Shown here: in pieces, positions 41,915-55,800 of the stretch
How positions within the stretch are numbered: the first letter of the stretch is position 1
Layout: every line of letters starts with the position of its first letter
Origin: Tremella fuciformis
Taxonomy: Eukaryota > Basidiomycota > Tremellomycetes > Tremellales > Tremellaceae
NCBI GenBank assembly: GCA_032768795.1
Contig: CP136495.1
Coordinates: forward strand, 1,552,501-1,616,500
Length of the DNA stretch: 64,000 nucleotides
Direction of reading: 5' to 3'
Position numbers and translations under genes: made by a program
The notes under the pieces: model-generated
The model's input: the letters and a program-made list of their open reading frames with translations, nothing else
Told to the model about the DNA's origin: nothing
The model's database searches: none

Positions 41915-44900
41915 ATGCCGCCCAAGAATAAGGGCAAGAAGGGGAAGAAGGCCGAAGACGATGACTACTGGTAAGCCACCTTCACTGCTTCCCCGGGCCC
42001 CAGTCACTGCTCGCAAGGCGCGAGGCTGTCAACGCGTTTCGATTGGTAGAACCACAGCTCACATGGCAGGGAGCAAAAGGCGGCGGCGCTCGAGCAACAG
42101 GCTCAGCAAGATGCTTCAGGACCAGTCGAGAATGGCGGAGCATCCGGCGCATTCGATATGCTCGACGAGGAGGAAGTCGACGACATTGGCGGTGGAGGCC
42201 TGATGGCCGCTGTCAAAGCTGCCGCTTCCAAAAAGGACAAAAAGAAGGACAAGAAGAAGAAGAACGCGTTCGCATTTGACAATGACGAAGAGTCAGAGTC
42301 GGGGTCGGCGACGCCTGCCGCCGGTATCGAAGAGAGCAGGGTGAACATGGATGACGAGTGGCCCGAGGACGATGTCAAGCCTAAGAAGGGCAAGAAAGGC
42401 AAGAAGGGCAAGCAGACCAAACAGGATGACGAGGACGTCGAGATGGACGGGGAGGCACCCGCGCCCGTCGAAGAAGACAAAGCGCCAGCTGCTGTCGACA
42501 TGGACGAAGAGTGGCCCGAGGAGGATGTGAAGCCGAAGAAGGGCAAGAAGGGGAAGAAGGGCAAGCAGCAGAAGGCAGTCGACCAGGACGAGGACGATTG
42601 GGGTGTCGTGCCCAAAGACGAGCCTAGAGCTGCTGAGGAGCTTGCGAAGGAGACAAAGGCTCCGGAACCCGAGGTCAAGGAGGCAGAGCCCCAAGAGGAG
42701 GCAGACGACGATGATGGACCCAAAATCTTGACAAAAGCGCAGAAAGAAAAGTTGAAAAAGGAAAAGGAGAAGGTCAGCTCTCGTCGAGCTACTGACTACC
42801 CGGCTGACGTGTAGGCCAAGAAGAAGGCTCAAGCGGCGGCGAAAAAGGGCGGTGGAGCGGACAGCGCCCCTGCTCTTGTGGAATCGACGCCAGCTCCCGA
42901 GACTGTAGCTGAAGCAGAAGAAGACGAGGGCGACGAGGAAGGAGCTGGCGGTGCAGACAAGAAGAAAAAGAAGAAGAAGAAGGCTGCCGCCAAACCTGAA
43001 CCAGCCGCCGCGCCAGTAGCCAAAGGCAAAAAGGTGCCAGCACACATTGCTGCCATGCAAGCGGCTATGGAGGAGCGCAAGCGTATCGAAGAGGAGGCAA
43101 AGCGTGCGGAAGAGGAGCGCCTACGGAAGATCGAAGAGGAAGAAGCGCGTCTTGCCGCCGAAGAGCAACGGATAGCGGAACAGAAGGCCGCGAAAAAGGC
43201 AAAAGAAAAGGAGAAGCAAGCCAAGGCCAAAGCTGAGGGTCGTGTGCTTACGCCGGCGCAGAAGCGCGAGAAGGCCGCTGCCGAGGCGCGCAAGCAGGCA
43301 ATGTTGGCGGCCGGAATGAAGGTCGCGGGCTTGGTCGAGGAAGGAGAGAAGAAGAAAGTCAGCTATGGCTCGAGGAAGAAGCCGGCAAAGGGCGACAAGG
43401 GGCAAGCAGCGTCCTCGAGCGGACCTTCATCTCCAGCTGTCTCGAGTCCAGTGGCAGCAAAGGAGGCAGAACCCGCAGCCGTGGCCGCGCCGGCCGCGGA
43501 TGCTGGCGATGACGACTGGGACAAGTCCGAGGATGACGCTGCTGCTGTTGAAGATGTCGTGGCGGGTCTGGACAATCTGAAGGTCGAGGACTCCGGGGAT
43601 GACTGGGACAAGAGCGAAGATGAAGCGCCGGCGCCGCCCAAGCCCGCAGCAGCAATATCTGCTCCTGCCAAAGCGGCCACTGCGCCCGCAAAAGCATCGC
43701 CTCCGACCAATGCTAAACCGACCGCTAAGCCGAACGGCAAAGCTCCTGTTGCTGAGGAGTCATCGGAAGAAGAGGACTCGTCTGAAGAGGAGACCGACTC
43801 GGACGAGGATTCTGACGAGACATCCTCCGACGAGGACGACCTTGAACATCGAAAAGAGCGAGCTCTTGAGAGGATCAACGCCCGAAAACAAGCTGCCAAA
43901 GCCGCTCAGTCGAAAGACGATCTCCGATCTCCCATTTGCTGTATCATGGGTCATGTCGACACGGGCAAGACCAAACTTCTAGACAAGATCCGTCAGACAT
44001 CCGTCCAGGAAGGCGAAGCCGGCGGTATTACTCAGCAGATCGGAGCCACCTTCTTCCCCAAACAGGCGATCCTTGATAAGACCGCCGTCGTGAATAAGGA
44101 CAATGCCTACGATATCAAAATTCCTGGTCTTCTCATCATTGATACGCCTGGTCACGAATCTTTCCGAAACATGCGATCTCGAGGTTCCTCCCTTTGTAAC
44201 ATCGCCATCCTGGTTGTCGACATCACTCACGGTCTTGAGCCTCAGACCATCGAATCGCTCAATCTGCTTCGCGACCGAAAGACACCTTTCATCGTGGCAC
44301 TGAACAAGATCGACAGATGTTACGGATGGCAGCCGATTCCCAACGGAGGCTTCCGTGAGACCTTGGCGAAGCAGAACAAGAGCACTCGCTCCGAATTCGA
44401 CGAGAGGGTCAAGAAGACCATTCTGGCCTTTGCGGAACAGGGCCTCAACGCCAAGCTCTTCGACGAGAATGACGACCTGAGGAGAAATTTGTCGCTCGTT
44501 CCGACTTCGGCCATCACTGGCGAGGGTATCCCCGACATGTTGATGCTTCTTGTCAAGCTCACTCAGGAGAGAATGGCTGCCAATCTCATGTTCATGGGAG
44601 AGCTCGAGGCTACGGTACTCGAGGTGAAGGTTGTGGAGGGTCTCGGCACGACGATCGATGTCATTTTGTCAAACGGCAAGTTGAAAGAGGGAGACCGGAT
44701 AGTGTTGTGTGGGCAGGACGGAGAGCCGGTTGTGACAACCATTAGAGCATTGTTGACGCCACAACCATTGCGAGAATTGCGGATCAAGGCGAGTTCGCTG
44801 TCGCTGTTTGAACAGAAGAGCTCACGTACAGTCTGCCTACGTACGGCATCCAGAAGTCAAGGCTGCTCTCGGTGTCAAGATCTCTGCTCCTGGTCTCGAG

Positions 44901-46001
44901 CGCGCTCTCGGAGGCTGCAAGCTCTACGTTGCCTACGATGAAGACGAAGAGGAGGTGTACAAGGAGCTGGCTCTCGAGGATCTGTCAGACCTCTCGAAAT
45001 ATCTCAACCCAAAGGGCGTGGGAGTCTGGGTGCAGGCTTCGACGTTGGGCTCTCTCGAGGCTCTGCTCGACCACCTGCAGAAGGACAAAGTGCCTGTACG
45101 AGCATTTGGTATTGGACCGATCTACCGCAAAGATGTGCTCAAAGCGGGTCTCATGTTGCGCAAAGACGACACTGCACAGTACGGTGTCATCCTCGGCTTT
45201 GACGTGCCAGTCGACCCAGACGCGGCTGATTACGCCAAGAAGGAGGGTGTGCGAATTTTCACGGGTTAGCTTTTCGCTTGGTAACATGGTGACAGATGCT
45301 GATTTTCGTGCAGACGAGACCATCTACCGTCTCGGCGACCAGTATGTCGCGTACCACAACGAGGTCGAAGAGGCCAAGCGGAAGGAGGCGATGCCGAACG
45401 CCGTATGGCCCGTCAAACTCAAGATCCTCAAAGCATTCGCCCACAGAGATCCCATTATCCTCGGTTGCGACATCATTGAGGGTTCCATGCGTGTGGGAAC
45501 ACCGATGGGTGTGGTCAAAGTGGACAAGGAGAAGGGCACGCGGGAGATTGTGGCACTCGGCAAAATGTCAGCTAGATGCATGCGTAACGGCCAGCAAGCT
45601 GACAAGTAGCACAAGTATCGAGATCAACCACAAACCTTTCGACGTGAGATTCCTTGTGCCGACAAACGTATGCCCGCTGACGAGACAGATTGTGAAGAAG
45701 CACCAGGTCGGTGCCGGTGCTGCGGTCAGGATCGAGCGTGCGCCCCATCAGACCGCCAAGCTTTACGGCAGGCAGTGAGTCCCTCTGAACCCTTGTGTTG
45801 GATATGACTGAACCCCAGCTTTGACGACAAGGACGAGGTTGTCTCGCTTATCACGCGTCAATCCATCGACACGCTAAGTGAGTCGCCCGATCTGAGGTTG
45901 GGCCTGGCTAACAAGGACCAGAAGCAAATTTCCGAGAGCAGGTCGACATGTCCGACTGGGCATTGATCAAGAAGATGAAGACTGAGCAGGGTATCCCATA
46001 A
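41915..46001 (+). CDS. FUN12: Translation initiation factor eIF5B
   Basis: This GTPase joins the ribosomal subunits and positions initiator tRNA at the start codon. The start at 41915 gives [19 protein letters not shown], followed by introns. A long lysine/glutamate-rich N-terminal region contains repeated [12 protein letters not shown] and [14 protein letters not shown] blocks. The G domain has [15 protein letters not shown] (G1), GGITQQIGA (G2), IDTPGHESF (G3) and NKIDRCYGW (G4). Domains II-IV follow, with [43 protein letters not shown] and [16 protein letters not shown]. The end is [10 protein letters not shown]. Several introns lie in the 3' half (about 44,790, 45,270, 45,570, 45,778 and 45,880). 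A normal full-length factor. Confidence 0.96.
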
Positions 46002-46287
46002 AGACGCATCGCATCGTCTTGCCTATTCTCACTTCGCTTGCGCTTGCCCCAACTAGCATCTTGTATCATCTTCATGCATAGCCACCTTGACACGGGACAT
46101 GGGATAGTGTTTGCCCAAATATTGCATGATCATCATCATCACCATCGTGAGACAGACTATCTAATGCTATGTAAAATGCTATGAACCGACAGCCCCTCTG
46201 GATCCCATTCGTTCACCGCCCTTTCCGTTTCCCTTCGCCTGATCCCATTCCCTTCATTCGTCTCATTTCCTCTCGTGTTCTTGTTTA

Positions 46288-49200
46288 TTACGCCACCGCC
46301 GTCGCCGTCAGGTTTTTCTCGAAAGTGTCAGACGCTTTCGCTTGGAGCAGGTGCAGCCGATCCGCGCCGAGCAAGTGGGCAGAGGAGATTCCCGGTCGTT
46401 CAATCTGCGAGTCAATCGAAAGTCCGGCTGCTGTGACACAACTCACCAAGCCCGCTCGTGCCAAGCTGCCGGCGAGGTCGTGCAGACGGCTCAGCATGTC
46501 ACTGAGCACCGCCACCTGCTGCACGTTTGCAGTGTCAGGGAAGAGGGCTGGCAGGAGCTGTATCGTTCTTCCTACTTTATTGCCGAGATCGGCGAGGCGT
46601 TCGGCATTTTCGTCTTCACCCATGATACGAGCTTTGACTCCCAGAGCAAGTAATCTGGGGACTTCTTCGCTGATGTCGGAGTAATCAAGCAGAAGCTTAG
46701 CGCCCTGTTCCCAGCCGGTCGGCGGCTTTTGAGAGAGTGGTGTGCACAGCTTGCGAAGCAGACTTAGATCATCACGGAGGATGACCTCGGGAGCGAGACG
46801 AGCGATGAGTACCCTTTGAGCACGATCGGTGAGATTGGCCGATATGAGGGATTGGTACTCTCGCCATGGATCGTTAAGCGAGGCAAACCAGGCTGCTGAA
46901 GACTCGTGTATCCACTCGACGGGTATGTGCAAAGTCTTAGTGAGAAAGTCGACCTCGGTGCTCGACGGCTCTGGATGACGGAAAAGAAGGGAACGCAGAG
47001 CGGCTTCGCGACTGCGAGTGAGCTGAGCAACGAGTCTGTTTGAAGATCTCACCCATCATCCGTCTCGAAATGGAGCAGAACAAAGGCGGCCATCGTCCAC
47101 TCCTGACAATCCTCCAACTGCTTGGCATAGCCCTGCGTCAAGGCATCGGCTCTCGCGCTGTATCCCAATTCGTCTCGATCCTCAAAGTCCCGCTTTTGTA
47201 AGACTCGAGAAAGCAGCATGTACAGGTGCCACGGCAGTCGGAAATCAAGCGGTGAGGATGACGAGTCACGAGGTTGAAGAAGGGAGTCCAGAGACAGCCC
47301 GACATCCGCATACAGTCTGATGAGGCCGTAAAGCACGTCGGTAGGTTGCGTAGGGATATTCCACTTCCGTTCTCCCTTCGGATCCTCGATGTAGGGTGGC
47401 AAAGGCTTGGATGGAGCGTGTGGGCCTGACAAGGCTGCAGTGTAGTCGTCGAGGAGCTCTGAGATGGTCGAAGAGAACGGCATGGAGAACCAAAGACGGA
47501 GGCCGATCGCACGCTTCCAATCCAGGTCCTTGGCAATCAGCACCTCGCCAGATCCTCCCGTGCCGGATGACGAATCGCCTGGTGAGACGTCTGATATCCC
47601 CGCCAAGAGTGCGTATATTCGGCGATAGTCGGGAGAGATGAAGGACGTTGAGCTGTACTTGTTCCAATCGTCCAGCTGTTGCAAAAGCTCCTCTTTGAAC
47701 TCTTCCGGCCCGCCTGACTGGGAGATGAGGGTTGCAAGGCGCATGTCCTTCCCCTGCAGAGCCGCGTCGACTGCCCGGTCGATCTGATTTCCTGTCAACA
47801 GAGTGAAAACTTTCTTCGGCAAATCATCCGCATTGACGACAAGTTCTTGGTCCACGGACGCCGAGACAGCAGTTTCGAGCCATTTGGATAGTTCGAGCTT
47901 CCTGCGAATCTCCGCGATCCGGCGAACGAGGTCATCGGCCGAGTGAATCGGTAATTTGAGGTCGATCTCGTCGAACAGAGCTACTCCAAGCCGAAAAATC
48001 ATCGCCTCGTGCGAGTTGTCCGATCCCTCAAATAAGCCAGCCAAGTCTCTGAATCTTGTCTCGAGCGAAAGGGTCGCCACAGGGACACTCTCGTCTTCCG
48101 TACTGATGGCGGTGCGACTCAGATGCAACCTGAGAAGGCGCTTAGCTTTCTGGGCTTCCGATTGATCCGCAGACGAGAGCAGAGGCACGCTCTCAATCAA
48201 CACTCGAGCGGAAGATGGGGAGGAGCTTGATGTCAGGCCGATCGTCACACGAGCGACTGCACTTACAACGATGTAGAAGGTGCACAAATTTTGCCAAAGT
48301 GAACCAGTCGACCATCAGGGCCCCAGGAGCACCTGAAAGATCTACCGAGAGCTAGACCTCCATCGGCACGCACCCCCTCAGAGCCATTGGTGAGACTTTG
48401 AGCGAGCTCGATTTTGGCGTATTTGCGAGGCATACGGAGCTTGGGCGGGTAGACGGGTTCGCCGAAAGAGGCACGCTGGAGGTCAGCCTTGAATCGAAGA
48501 AGCAGCATAAGGCACACCTTGATCGCCCGTCGACCCAGCGCACTCTGATCCTCTCCGGCATGCTCAAAACCCTGCTCTCGCTCGTAAAATATTCTCTTGA
48601 CCCTATCCGCAGCTGCTTGTTTCCTTTCCCCTTCCGTTCGATCGATAATGGAGCCCTTGACCTCGTTGAATAGGCTGGATTGCATCTGTCGGAGCTTTTG
48701 AAGACCTTCGTGACCGAGTTTCAATTTAATGGGTTCGACAAGACCCTCGTCATAGATGCCCACAACGCCTTCCTCTTCATCCATTGCCTCGCTTGCGCTG
48801 CTCCCGCTGAGCGAGTGAGAGCCTGATGAAGTCGCTTCAAAGTCGCCGTCTTCCTCTTCAATACCCGAGTCGTGGTCTTCATCCTCGTCTTTGTCGTGCA
48901 TGCTCCTCAGAGGGGGCATGTCATCCTCCTCGTCTGCAACGAGTCGACCAGCTTCCTGGTCTGACTCGTCGCTGTCATCGTTGAGACCATACTTGCTAAA
49001 GTGTTCGACCTTGAACGTCCAGATTCCTTCGTCGGTATAGCTGACGAACTCTGTGTCCTTGATCGACTTTACACGCTTAAGGAACCGAACATGACGCGGG
49101 TCCGACATGTCGGTGATGAAAGCGCCTGTTGCCTTGTCCTTGGCGAAGCAGTTGTGCAGCGAGATCTCCGCTGGAACATTCAAACCTTCACCACGAGAGG

Positions 49201-52200
49201 GCTTGTTGGGATAATTGTCTGGGTAGACAGCGAGCTCCATCTCCCGGAAGTGAATGATGTTGCCGAGCAGCTCGTCCAGATCGATCTGGGTGAGATCGAC
49301 AGGTTGTAGGAAAGTGACCTCGCCATAGCCCGTGCGCCCTGCGGAGAACCGATTGATAGCAGAGAGATCTTGTTTTGACATTTGCTTGAGGCGCTGCAAA
49401 GAGGGTTTGCACCAATACTGGCCTTCGGCCGGGGGCGGAGCGGTCCCCGGCACCTGCGGTGATTGATGACCATTGCGACCGGGTGGTTGAGAAGGCGTGT
49501 TGTTCCCATTCACTGCAGGCGATGCGGCCGGGCGAACTGGCGTGGCAGAGCGAGAGGGAGTACTGCTGACAAGAGATTTGCCAAGAACCGATTCGAGCCG
49601 GTCCTCGCCGGAGCCGCTCGTCTGAGACGTTGGCGTGATGGTCAATTTCTTGATGCTAGGCCGAGGTACAAAAGCATTCGGCGTCAGGGCAGCCTCTGTC
49701 AGACCGGCCCAGCGGTCAGGCTTGGGCGAACCAACTCGTGCTGGCGAAGATCGACCGAGAGAGGCGGACAGTGCTGGAGAAGCGAAACCGCGCAGGACCG
49801 AACGGCTCTTGCTCGGCGTCGAGATCCGGAATGAGGATGCCGTCAGAGGTGGCAGTGCAGGCTTCTTCGGTTGTACGCTGAAATCCAACTTTTGACCGTT
49901 GTACGCAAACAGCTCGTTTCGCCCGTACGGATTCTGGTCCAGCGACGCAGTAAGGGTGGGCTGTTGCTGTTGCTGTTGCTGCTGCTGTGGGACCTGCGGC
50001 TGGTTGAAGATGCCGCTCAACAGGCCTGTGCCTTGTTGTGTTCCGGAGCCACCGAGGAAACCTGTTTGCGCGGGCTGAGGTTGACCTAGAGCGCCGCTGA
50101 AAATAGAGTTAGTCGGTTGCGTTGCGGGCTGAGTCAGGCTTGGACCGAAGAGTGAGCTACCGGTGAACTGGGTTTGTCCTGGTGGTTTGCTAGCGTTGGA
50201 CTGTGCTCCCAGTGCGTTATTGGGACCGAACAGCCCTCCACTCTGCCCGAGGCTGCCGAATGCTGGAGGCTGAGTGTTGGCGGGCTGCTGAGCAGTCGAA
50301 TTATTGTTGTTGAAGCTGAATTGCGGGGTCGTCGTTGACGCTGCGGGCTTGAACAAACTGCTCGAATTGTTGAAAATGCCGCCCGTTTGCCCTTGTTGGG
50401 TTTGTTGCGCCTGAGGACCGAAGAGCGATCCGGTAGTGCCCGCCGCAGGCTGTGATTGGGGGGTATTGAATATGCCAGTAGAAGCGGGCTGTTGGTTCTG
50501 CGTTCCGAAATCTGGCGTTTAGGTCAGAATCTAGCAGCAAAAGTGGACGTACTGAAGGAGGGAGTAGTGGTATTGGTCGCAGCCGGAGCACTACCGAATA
50601 GGGGTTTTGCAGCGCTCGGGCCGAACAAGCCTCCAGTCTGTTGGGGTGCGGCCTGCTGATTTTGTGTGTTGAACAATCCTGTTGAACCGGGCTGGGTTTG
50701 ACCTGAGAGCATCAGCAAACGATATTCTAGATCAGGAAGCAGACATACCAAAAGAAGGTGTCGAAGACGGTCCAAAGAGCCCGCTCCCAGCAGTCTGTTG
50801 CGGCTGTTGCTGCCCGGCAGAGTTGAAGGAGCCGAAAGCCGGTGGATTGGTAGTCGTAGTGTTTTGACCAAAGGAAGGGGTTGTGGATTGCGTCCCGAAA
50901 CCGGAGGTGTTCCCGAAAGCTGGCTTATTGGCGGTCGCGCCAAATCCAGGAAAGGCGGAGGATGCCGTGGGCTGCTGGGTATTGGTGCCGAATGGGTTGG
51001 GGTTCTGGAATAAACCTCCGCCTTGATTGGGCTGTTGGTTCTGCTGCCCGCTACCAAAGAAACCACTTCCAGTGTTGGTATTAGTCTGACCAAAGGCGGG
51101 CTGCTGAGGCTGTTGGGTGTTACCAAAAATACCACCGCCAGTACCAGTGTTGTTTTGGCCGAAGCCGCCGGACGTGCCGCCGAATGATGGAGCGGCGGAG
51201 CTCGTGGGGCCAAACAGGGATCCAGCAGGTTTCGGAGCGAAGGGATTGGACGCAGCATTCGTCTGACCGAACGCGTTCTGCTGCTGCTGAGGAGGGGGGC
51301 CGAATGGGCTGGTGGATGAGCCGAATCCTCCTGCCGCCGGCTGAGCGGTAGGCTCTTTCCGGTTCTGTTGATAGTCCACGGCTCTCAGCTCCTCCCAGCT
51401 GGCTCCTCGGTACGGCTCCATGGCACTGATAGCATGGAAGAGGAAAGGCGGGGTGTCTTTAACGCCGACGCCGATTGTAGCCGGTGTGCTATCTTGTTGC
51501 CAGGTAGGGAAGTAGGCAGGTTGAGCTGTACCCGTTGAGGGCGGCGGAGCGTAAGGGCCGGCCGAGTACTGAAAGATTTGATTGGGGTTTGGCTGTCCAG
51601 CCCCAACACCAAAGGTATTGCCTGCAGGTTTAGGACCGAACAGGTTGGACGTTGTACCGCTTCCAAAGGTAGAAGTCGTGGCGGGCTTCGTTCCAAATAA
51701 GCCTCCGCCGGTGCTGGGCGCACTGCCAAAGGTGTTCGTCGAGGCAGATGCGCCGCCAAATAAGCCACCACCAGCTAAACATCAGTACAAGCCTGCTCAT
51801 AGAAGCTTGTACTTACTGTTGGTGTTCGAGCCGAACGTCGAACCAGTCGCGCCAAACGTTGGGCGGGTCTGACCGAACGCGTTGCTGCTTTGTGTAGTAT
51901 TCGCATTGTTCCCAAAGCCACCTGATCATGAATGAGATGATGGAGTGTCATGACTCGGGAACAGCTGACCAAAGGTAGACGTGTTGCCACCGCCACCGAA
52001 GATGCCTCCCGTATTCTGTTGCTGCTGAGGTTGTCCAAAACCGCCGGTATTCTGCGAACCGAAACCTATTTCGCGTCAGTCCGTCAGCGGGTACCATGAG
52101 TGACGCCTGACCTCCGGTATTCTGTCCAAAAGTCGTCGAGGTGTTACCAAACAACCCCCCTCCAGTGCTCGGCTGCTGAGTTTGATTCTGCTGTCCCCAT

Positions 52201-52220
52201 CCTGACGACCCTCCGAACAT
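46288..52220 (-). CDS. Nup98-Nup96 nucleoporin precursor
   Basis: The polyprotein is self-cleaved into an FG nucleoporin and a Y-complex scaffold subunit. The start at 52220 (MFGGSSGWGQQNQ) opens a long GLFG/FG repeat region split by several introns. A GLEBS element, the Gle2/Rae1 binding site, lies at about 51,345-51,490 and reads ISAMEPYRGASWEELRAV then DYQQNRK. The autoproteolytic domain contains YWCKPSLQRLKQMSKQDL and WTFKVEHFSKYGL; cleavage is expected within HFS at 48,995-49,003. An acidic linker precedes the Nup96 helical solenoid, which includes FRLGVALFDEIDLKLP and YGLIRLYADVG. The stop is at 46288-46290. Both halves look intact. The fused arrangement corresponds to vertebrate NUP98 and yeast NUP145. 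Confidence 0.93.
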
Positions 52221-52518
52221 GACGCCGGCGCGGCGTCGCCTCCAATTTCCGACAGATCACTGAGCTTTTGCGTGACAGTTCCGGATTTCTGTTTCGACGC
52301 GACAAGGATGAGGGGTAACGAAAGAATTAGGAGGTGGCGAGGAGAGGTAAAGAGGTAGAGGCGAAGGATGGCAAGGCATCAACGGCCAACCGGGGCGAGT
52401 GCAGGCCTATTTTGGTCCAGTGAAGACGAATTGATGCACACGCCTATTTGCTCGCTCGAGAGGGCGGCGTGGTAGCCGGACGGTCTTCGCGTCGAGAGGT
52501 TCAGAAACGTCTCTGTAT
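52221..52518. other. Promoter-side remnant between NUP98-96 and the Helitron
   Basis: About 300 bp of the former divergent spacer left of the Helitron's conserved 5' block. It includes the presumed NUP98-96 promoter. No exon is supported. Confidence 0.4.
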
Positions 52519-52882
52519 TCAGCGTAGCTCTTACGGTGCTGAATTCTGCGGGTGTCCCTGGAACGAAAACGGTAAGTGGGGGGGCCAAATAAAAATTTTC
52601 CGGCAGGCTGGGTATAAGGGTGGAGGGGACTTTGAATTTTCATCCTCATCCCCCTCTCTACTCAAATCTGGCGAAGCCCTGGCAGTTTGACTGTTTATGT
52701 GGGGGGATCAAATAAAGAAATTCCGGAGCACTTAGAGATTTCAGGCTGCCTGGCTTGCCTTGCACACCTAATCTTCTCACTTCCTATTGCATGCCTAACT
52801 TTGGACCCACTGTAAGTCGCCCATTCTTCTGTCATGCATGCATGGGCTGATGAGTACAGCTGAACTTCTTGCAAGTTGATGC

Positions 52883-55800
52883 ATGATCAAGTGTTGGCTT
52901 GTCCATAACATCAATGTGAGCTTTGCCTTCAAGCGATGCATGCACATACTGATGCAGAAAGTCCCAGATATTGCAGCAATGCACTGCTCTCGAGGCCAAC
53001 GCTGTTTGGGTCAGCACACAACTCTCAATGGTGATCACTTTCGGAAGGCTTCTTCAGGGCGGGGCAGCAGCGACTTCTTCAAAACATGCTCCTTCTGTCG
53101 CAAACAACCGCCAGTCCCACTTGCAACACCCCGGTCACGGCATGGTCATGCTGAGTGCATCAAATGTGGCTTCACCTTTGCCACTCCTCGATTTCGAGAC
53201 AATCGAGGTCGCCCACGCAACACATGCCAATCTTGCTTGGAGCAGCATCACTCCCAATCAGCGCCAGGCACACCCACTCGCACAACCCGGCCATTGCCAC
53301 CAGTCACCCCAGGCTCTCAGCCTACGCCTGGTACACAGAGAGGTCTTCCACGCCCGCGCCATGAGGTCACCTCACCAACACCACGTCGCAACCAGGATCT
53401 ACATCCTGTAGAGCTTGGCCGCCCCACACGAACCAGACGTGCACCTCAACTGCCCTACGCCACTCCGCCCAGCCCGCCTCAAGGTGCTGCACACCGAGTC
53501 ACAGAACAGCCACCAGCCCCACCACCACGCCTGGATCGCCATGCTGGACAGTCACGCTGCTTCAAGTGCAAGACCTGGAAAGAACATTCCGAGTTTCTCC
53601 AAGCAGGGACAGCCTCTCGCCGCTTCAAGACTTGCAGCACCTGTCGCGAATCCTCCAGAGCAGCCTATCATCGTCGACAACAGTCAACTCAGTCATCCCT
53701 CTCAGTCGACATGCTGGGCAATGCCTTCCTGCCCATTCCTGCAACACCCAACGATCTTGACGACATCTGCCTCTCTGAAGCTGCCATTGGGTGTATTGGG
53801 GACTTCCACTCAGCAATGGCAGCTGAGACGATGGAGACTTGCGAGAACTGCAATGAGAAATGGTTTGGACTCAAGGTCCAACAGGGTAAATGTTCACGTT
53901 GTCAAATTGATGGGGAGAAATGGACATCTGCCAACTGTATGGATCCAGGTCAGTGTCCAGGATTGTATGTGCTTCTCATGACTGACTTCACAGGTCCTTC
54001 TCTGCAGGAACTGTGCCGTGCAGCTGGCAGAGCAGTCCCTGACTTGCCCTCACAGGTGGAAGAGATGCTCCTCTCTCCCTACCATGTGCTGCTTCAAACA
54101 TGGCGCGTTGGTGGTGGACAAACCAAATACGGAGGCCACACCTGTCTCTATGCCCATGACAGTGGCAGATTCCTCTCTCGACTTCCCCTCACCGTCACCG
54201 ACCTTGATGTTCTCATCATCAAGCCGACAAATGCCCAAGCCCCCGCCAACGCTGCCAATCCCTCAGAGGATTTTGCACGCCGACCAGAGTTCCAAGTCCA
54301 GCGGTCACGCATTCTCGCAAACCTGCAAGCACTACAACACTTCCATCCAGCCTTTCAGAATGTCGAGATCAACTGGGAAGCAATCAATTCCCTTCCTGAA
54401 AACGGTTCTGTCTTCCATCAGCTGCGGTCTGTCAACTTGGAGGAGGTGCAGTACAGCGCACCTGAGCCTGACACTGGGCCAGTTGAGCAGGAGTCAGCAG
54501 AGGAGACAAGCTTGCCAGAGCTGGCTATACCAAACCTTGGAGAAGGCAACAATATTGTGGAGGAGATCCGGGAAGCACTGGAACAGGTGGTGGATGGAGG
54601 ACCACCAGCACCCCTGCTCCTCACTGGACCTGTGCTGCATTCCACTCCAATCAATGAGCACGACATCAGCAACCCATTCCTCACCAAGGCCTTCCCCTTC
54701 CTCTTCCCCACCGGCCAGGGGGATCTGCATCAACAACGGCCTACCACAATACGTGATTCAGACTACTTCCGTCACCTGCTCTACTATCAGGATGGAAGGT
54801 TTGCAAAACACCCTCGATTCCGGTGAGTGCATCTCTCAGCATTAAGCCAAGCTGACAGTCAGCTATTATGCCTTCAACTGCATCATGAGGTGGCGAGCAA
54901 AACGGCTCTCCTGCTTCTATGTCAGCCGGAATGAAGAGGACCGAGCCCTCTCTGCTGCAGACATTGCTGCCATGGTGTCCGACCCAGCCAAGCAGCTGGC
55001 ATCTCGAGTGCGACGATCAGCAGCCACCTTAACCGGAACACCACCCTACTGGGCACAGCAGAGTCGCAATCTTGCTGCAATGATCCGTCAACTGGGCACT
55101 CCACATGCTTTCATCACATTCTCAGCTGCGGATCTTCAGTGGCCAGATCTCCACGTCCACATGCCGGACCAAGCGCTACCAACTATGAGCGAACCTGATC
55201 GACAACGCATCAATGCCAAGAACGTCAATGAGAACCCAGCAATTGCAGCTTGCTGGTTCTATCGAAGATTTGAGCTGTTCTTGGCCAAGGTCCTCAAACC
55301 CCTGCTTGGAATAGAGGACTGGTGGTATCGCTTTGAATGGCAAAATCGAGGCTCCAGCCATGTCCATGGACTGGTTTGGCTCAAGGGGGCGCCATCCCCA
55401 GACACCCTTGATATCAACAATCCGGACAGTGTCCAGGAATTCCTTGACTTCTGGTCCACCAGAGTGTCAACCATCAATCCTGGAGAGGACATTCCGCCTC
55501 ATCCAAAGCACCCCTCTGCCCACAGTAGCGACGAAATCATCTTTCGCTTCAAAGATCTGGCACAGATGCTCAACCGTGTCCAGAGGCACACGAGGTGCAC
55601 TGCCTATTGTCTTCGCCGCCCAAAAGGATCTCCTCCCAACAGTCCGCTTGTCTGTCGCTTCAAGTTCCCCAAGGAGCTGGAGACAGAACTCCGACTGGTT
55701 GTCAATCCCAACAGAAACAAGCAACTCATCACACCACGCAACGACACCCACCTCAACAGTTACAATGCAGTCACTGCACTGGGATGGCGAGCCAACTCCG

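Noticed and set aside
42293..43060. 255-codon minus-strand frame with strong hydrophobic stretches resembling a membrane protein
   Set aside because: It is the complement of the Lys/Glu repeats of eIF5B (AAG/GAG read as CTT/CTC), which always gives Leu/Phe-rich artefacts.
43363..43899. Serine-rich minus-strand frame of 178 codons
   Set aside because: Antisense to the acidic GAC/GAT-rich part of eIF5B; no introns or domains of its own.
52407..52649. Short frames just inside the Helitron 5' end, partly repeated in the small element
   Set aside because: The similarity is explained by the shared Helitron terminal sequence; the frames are not conserved beyond it.
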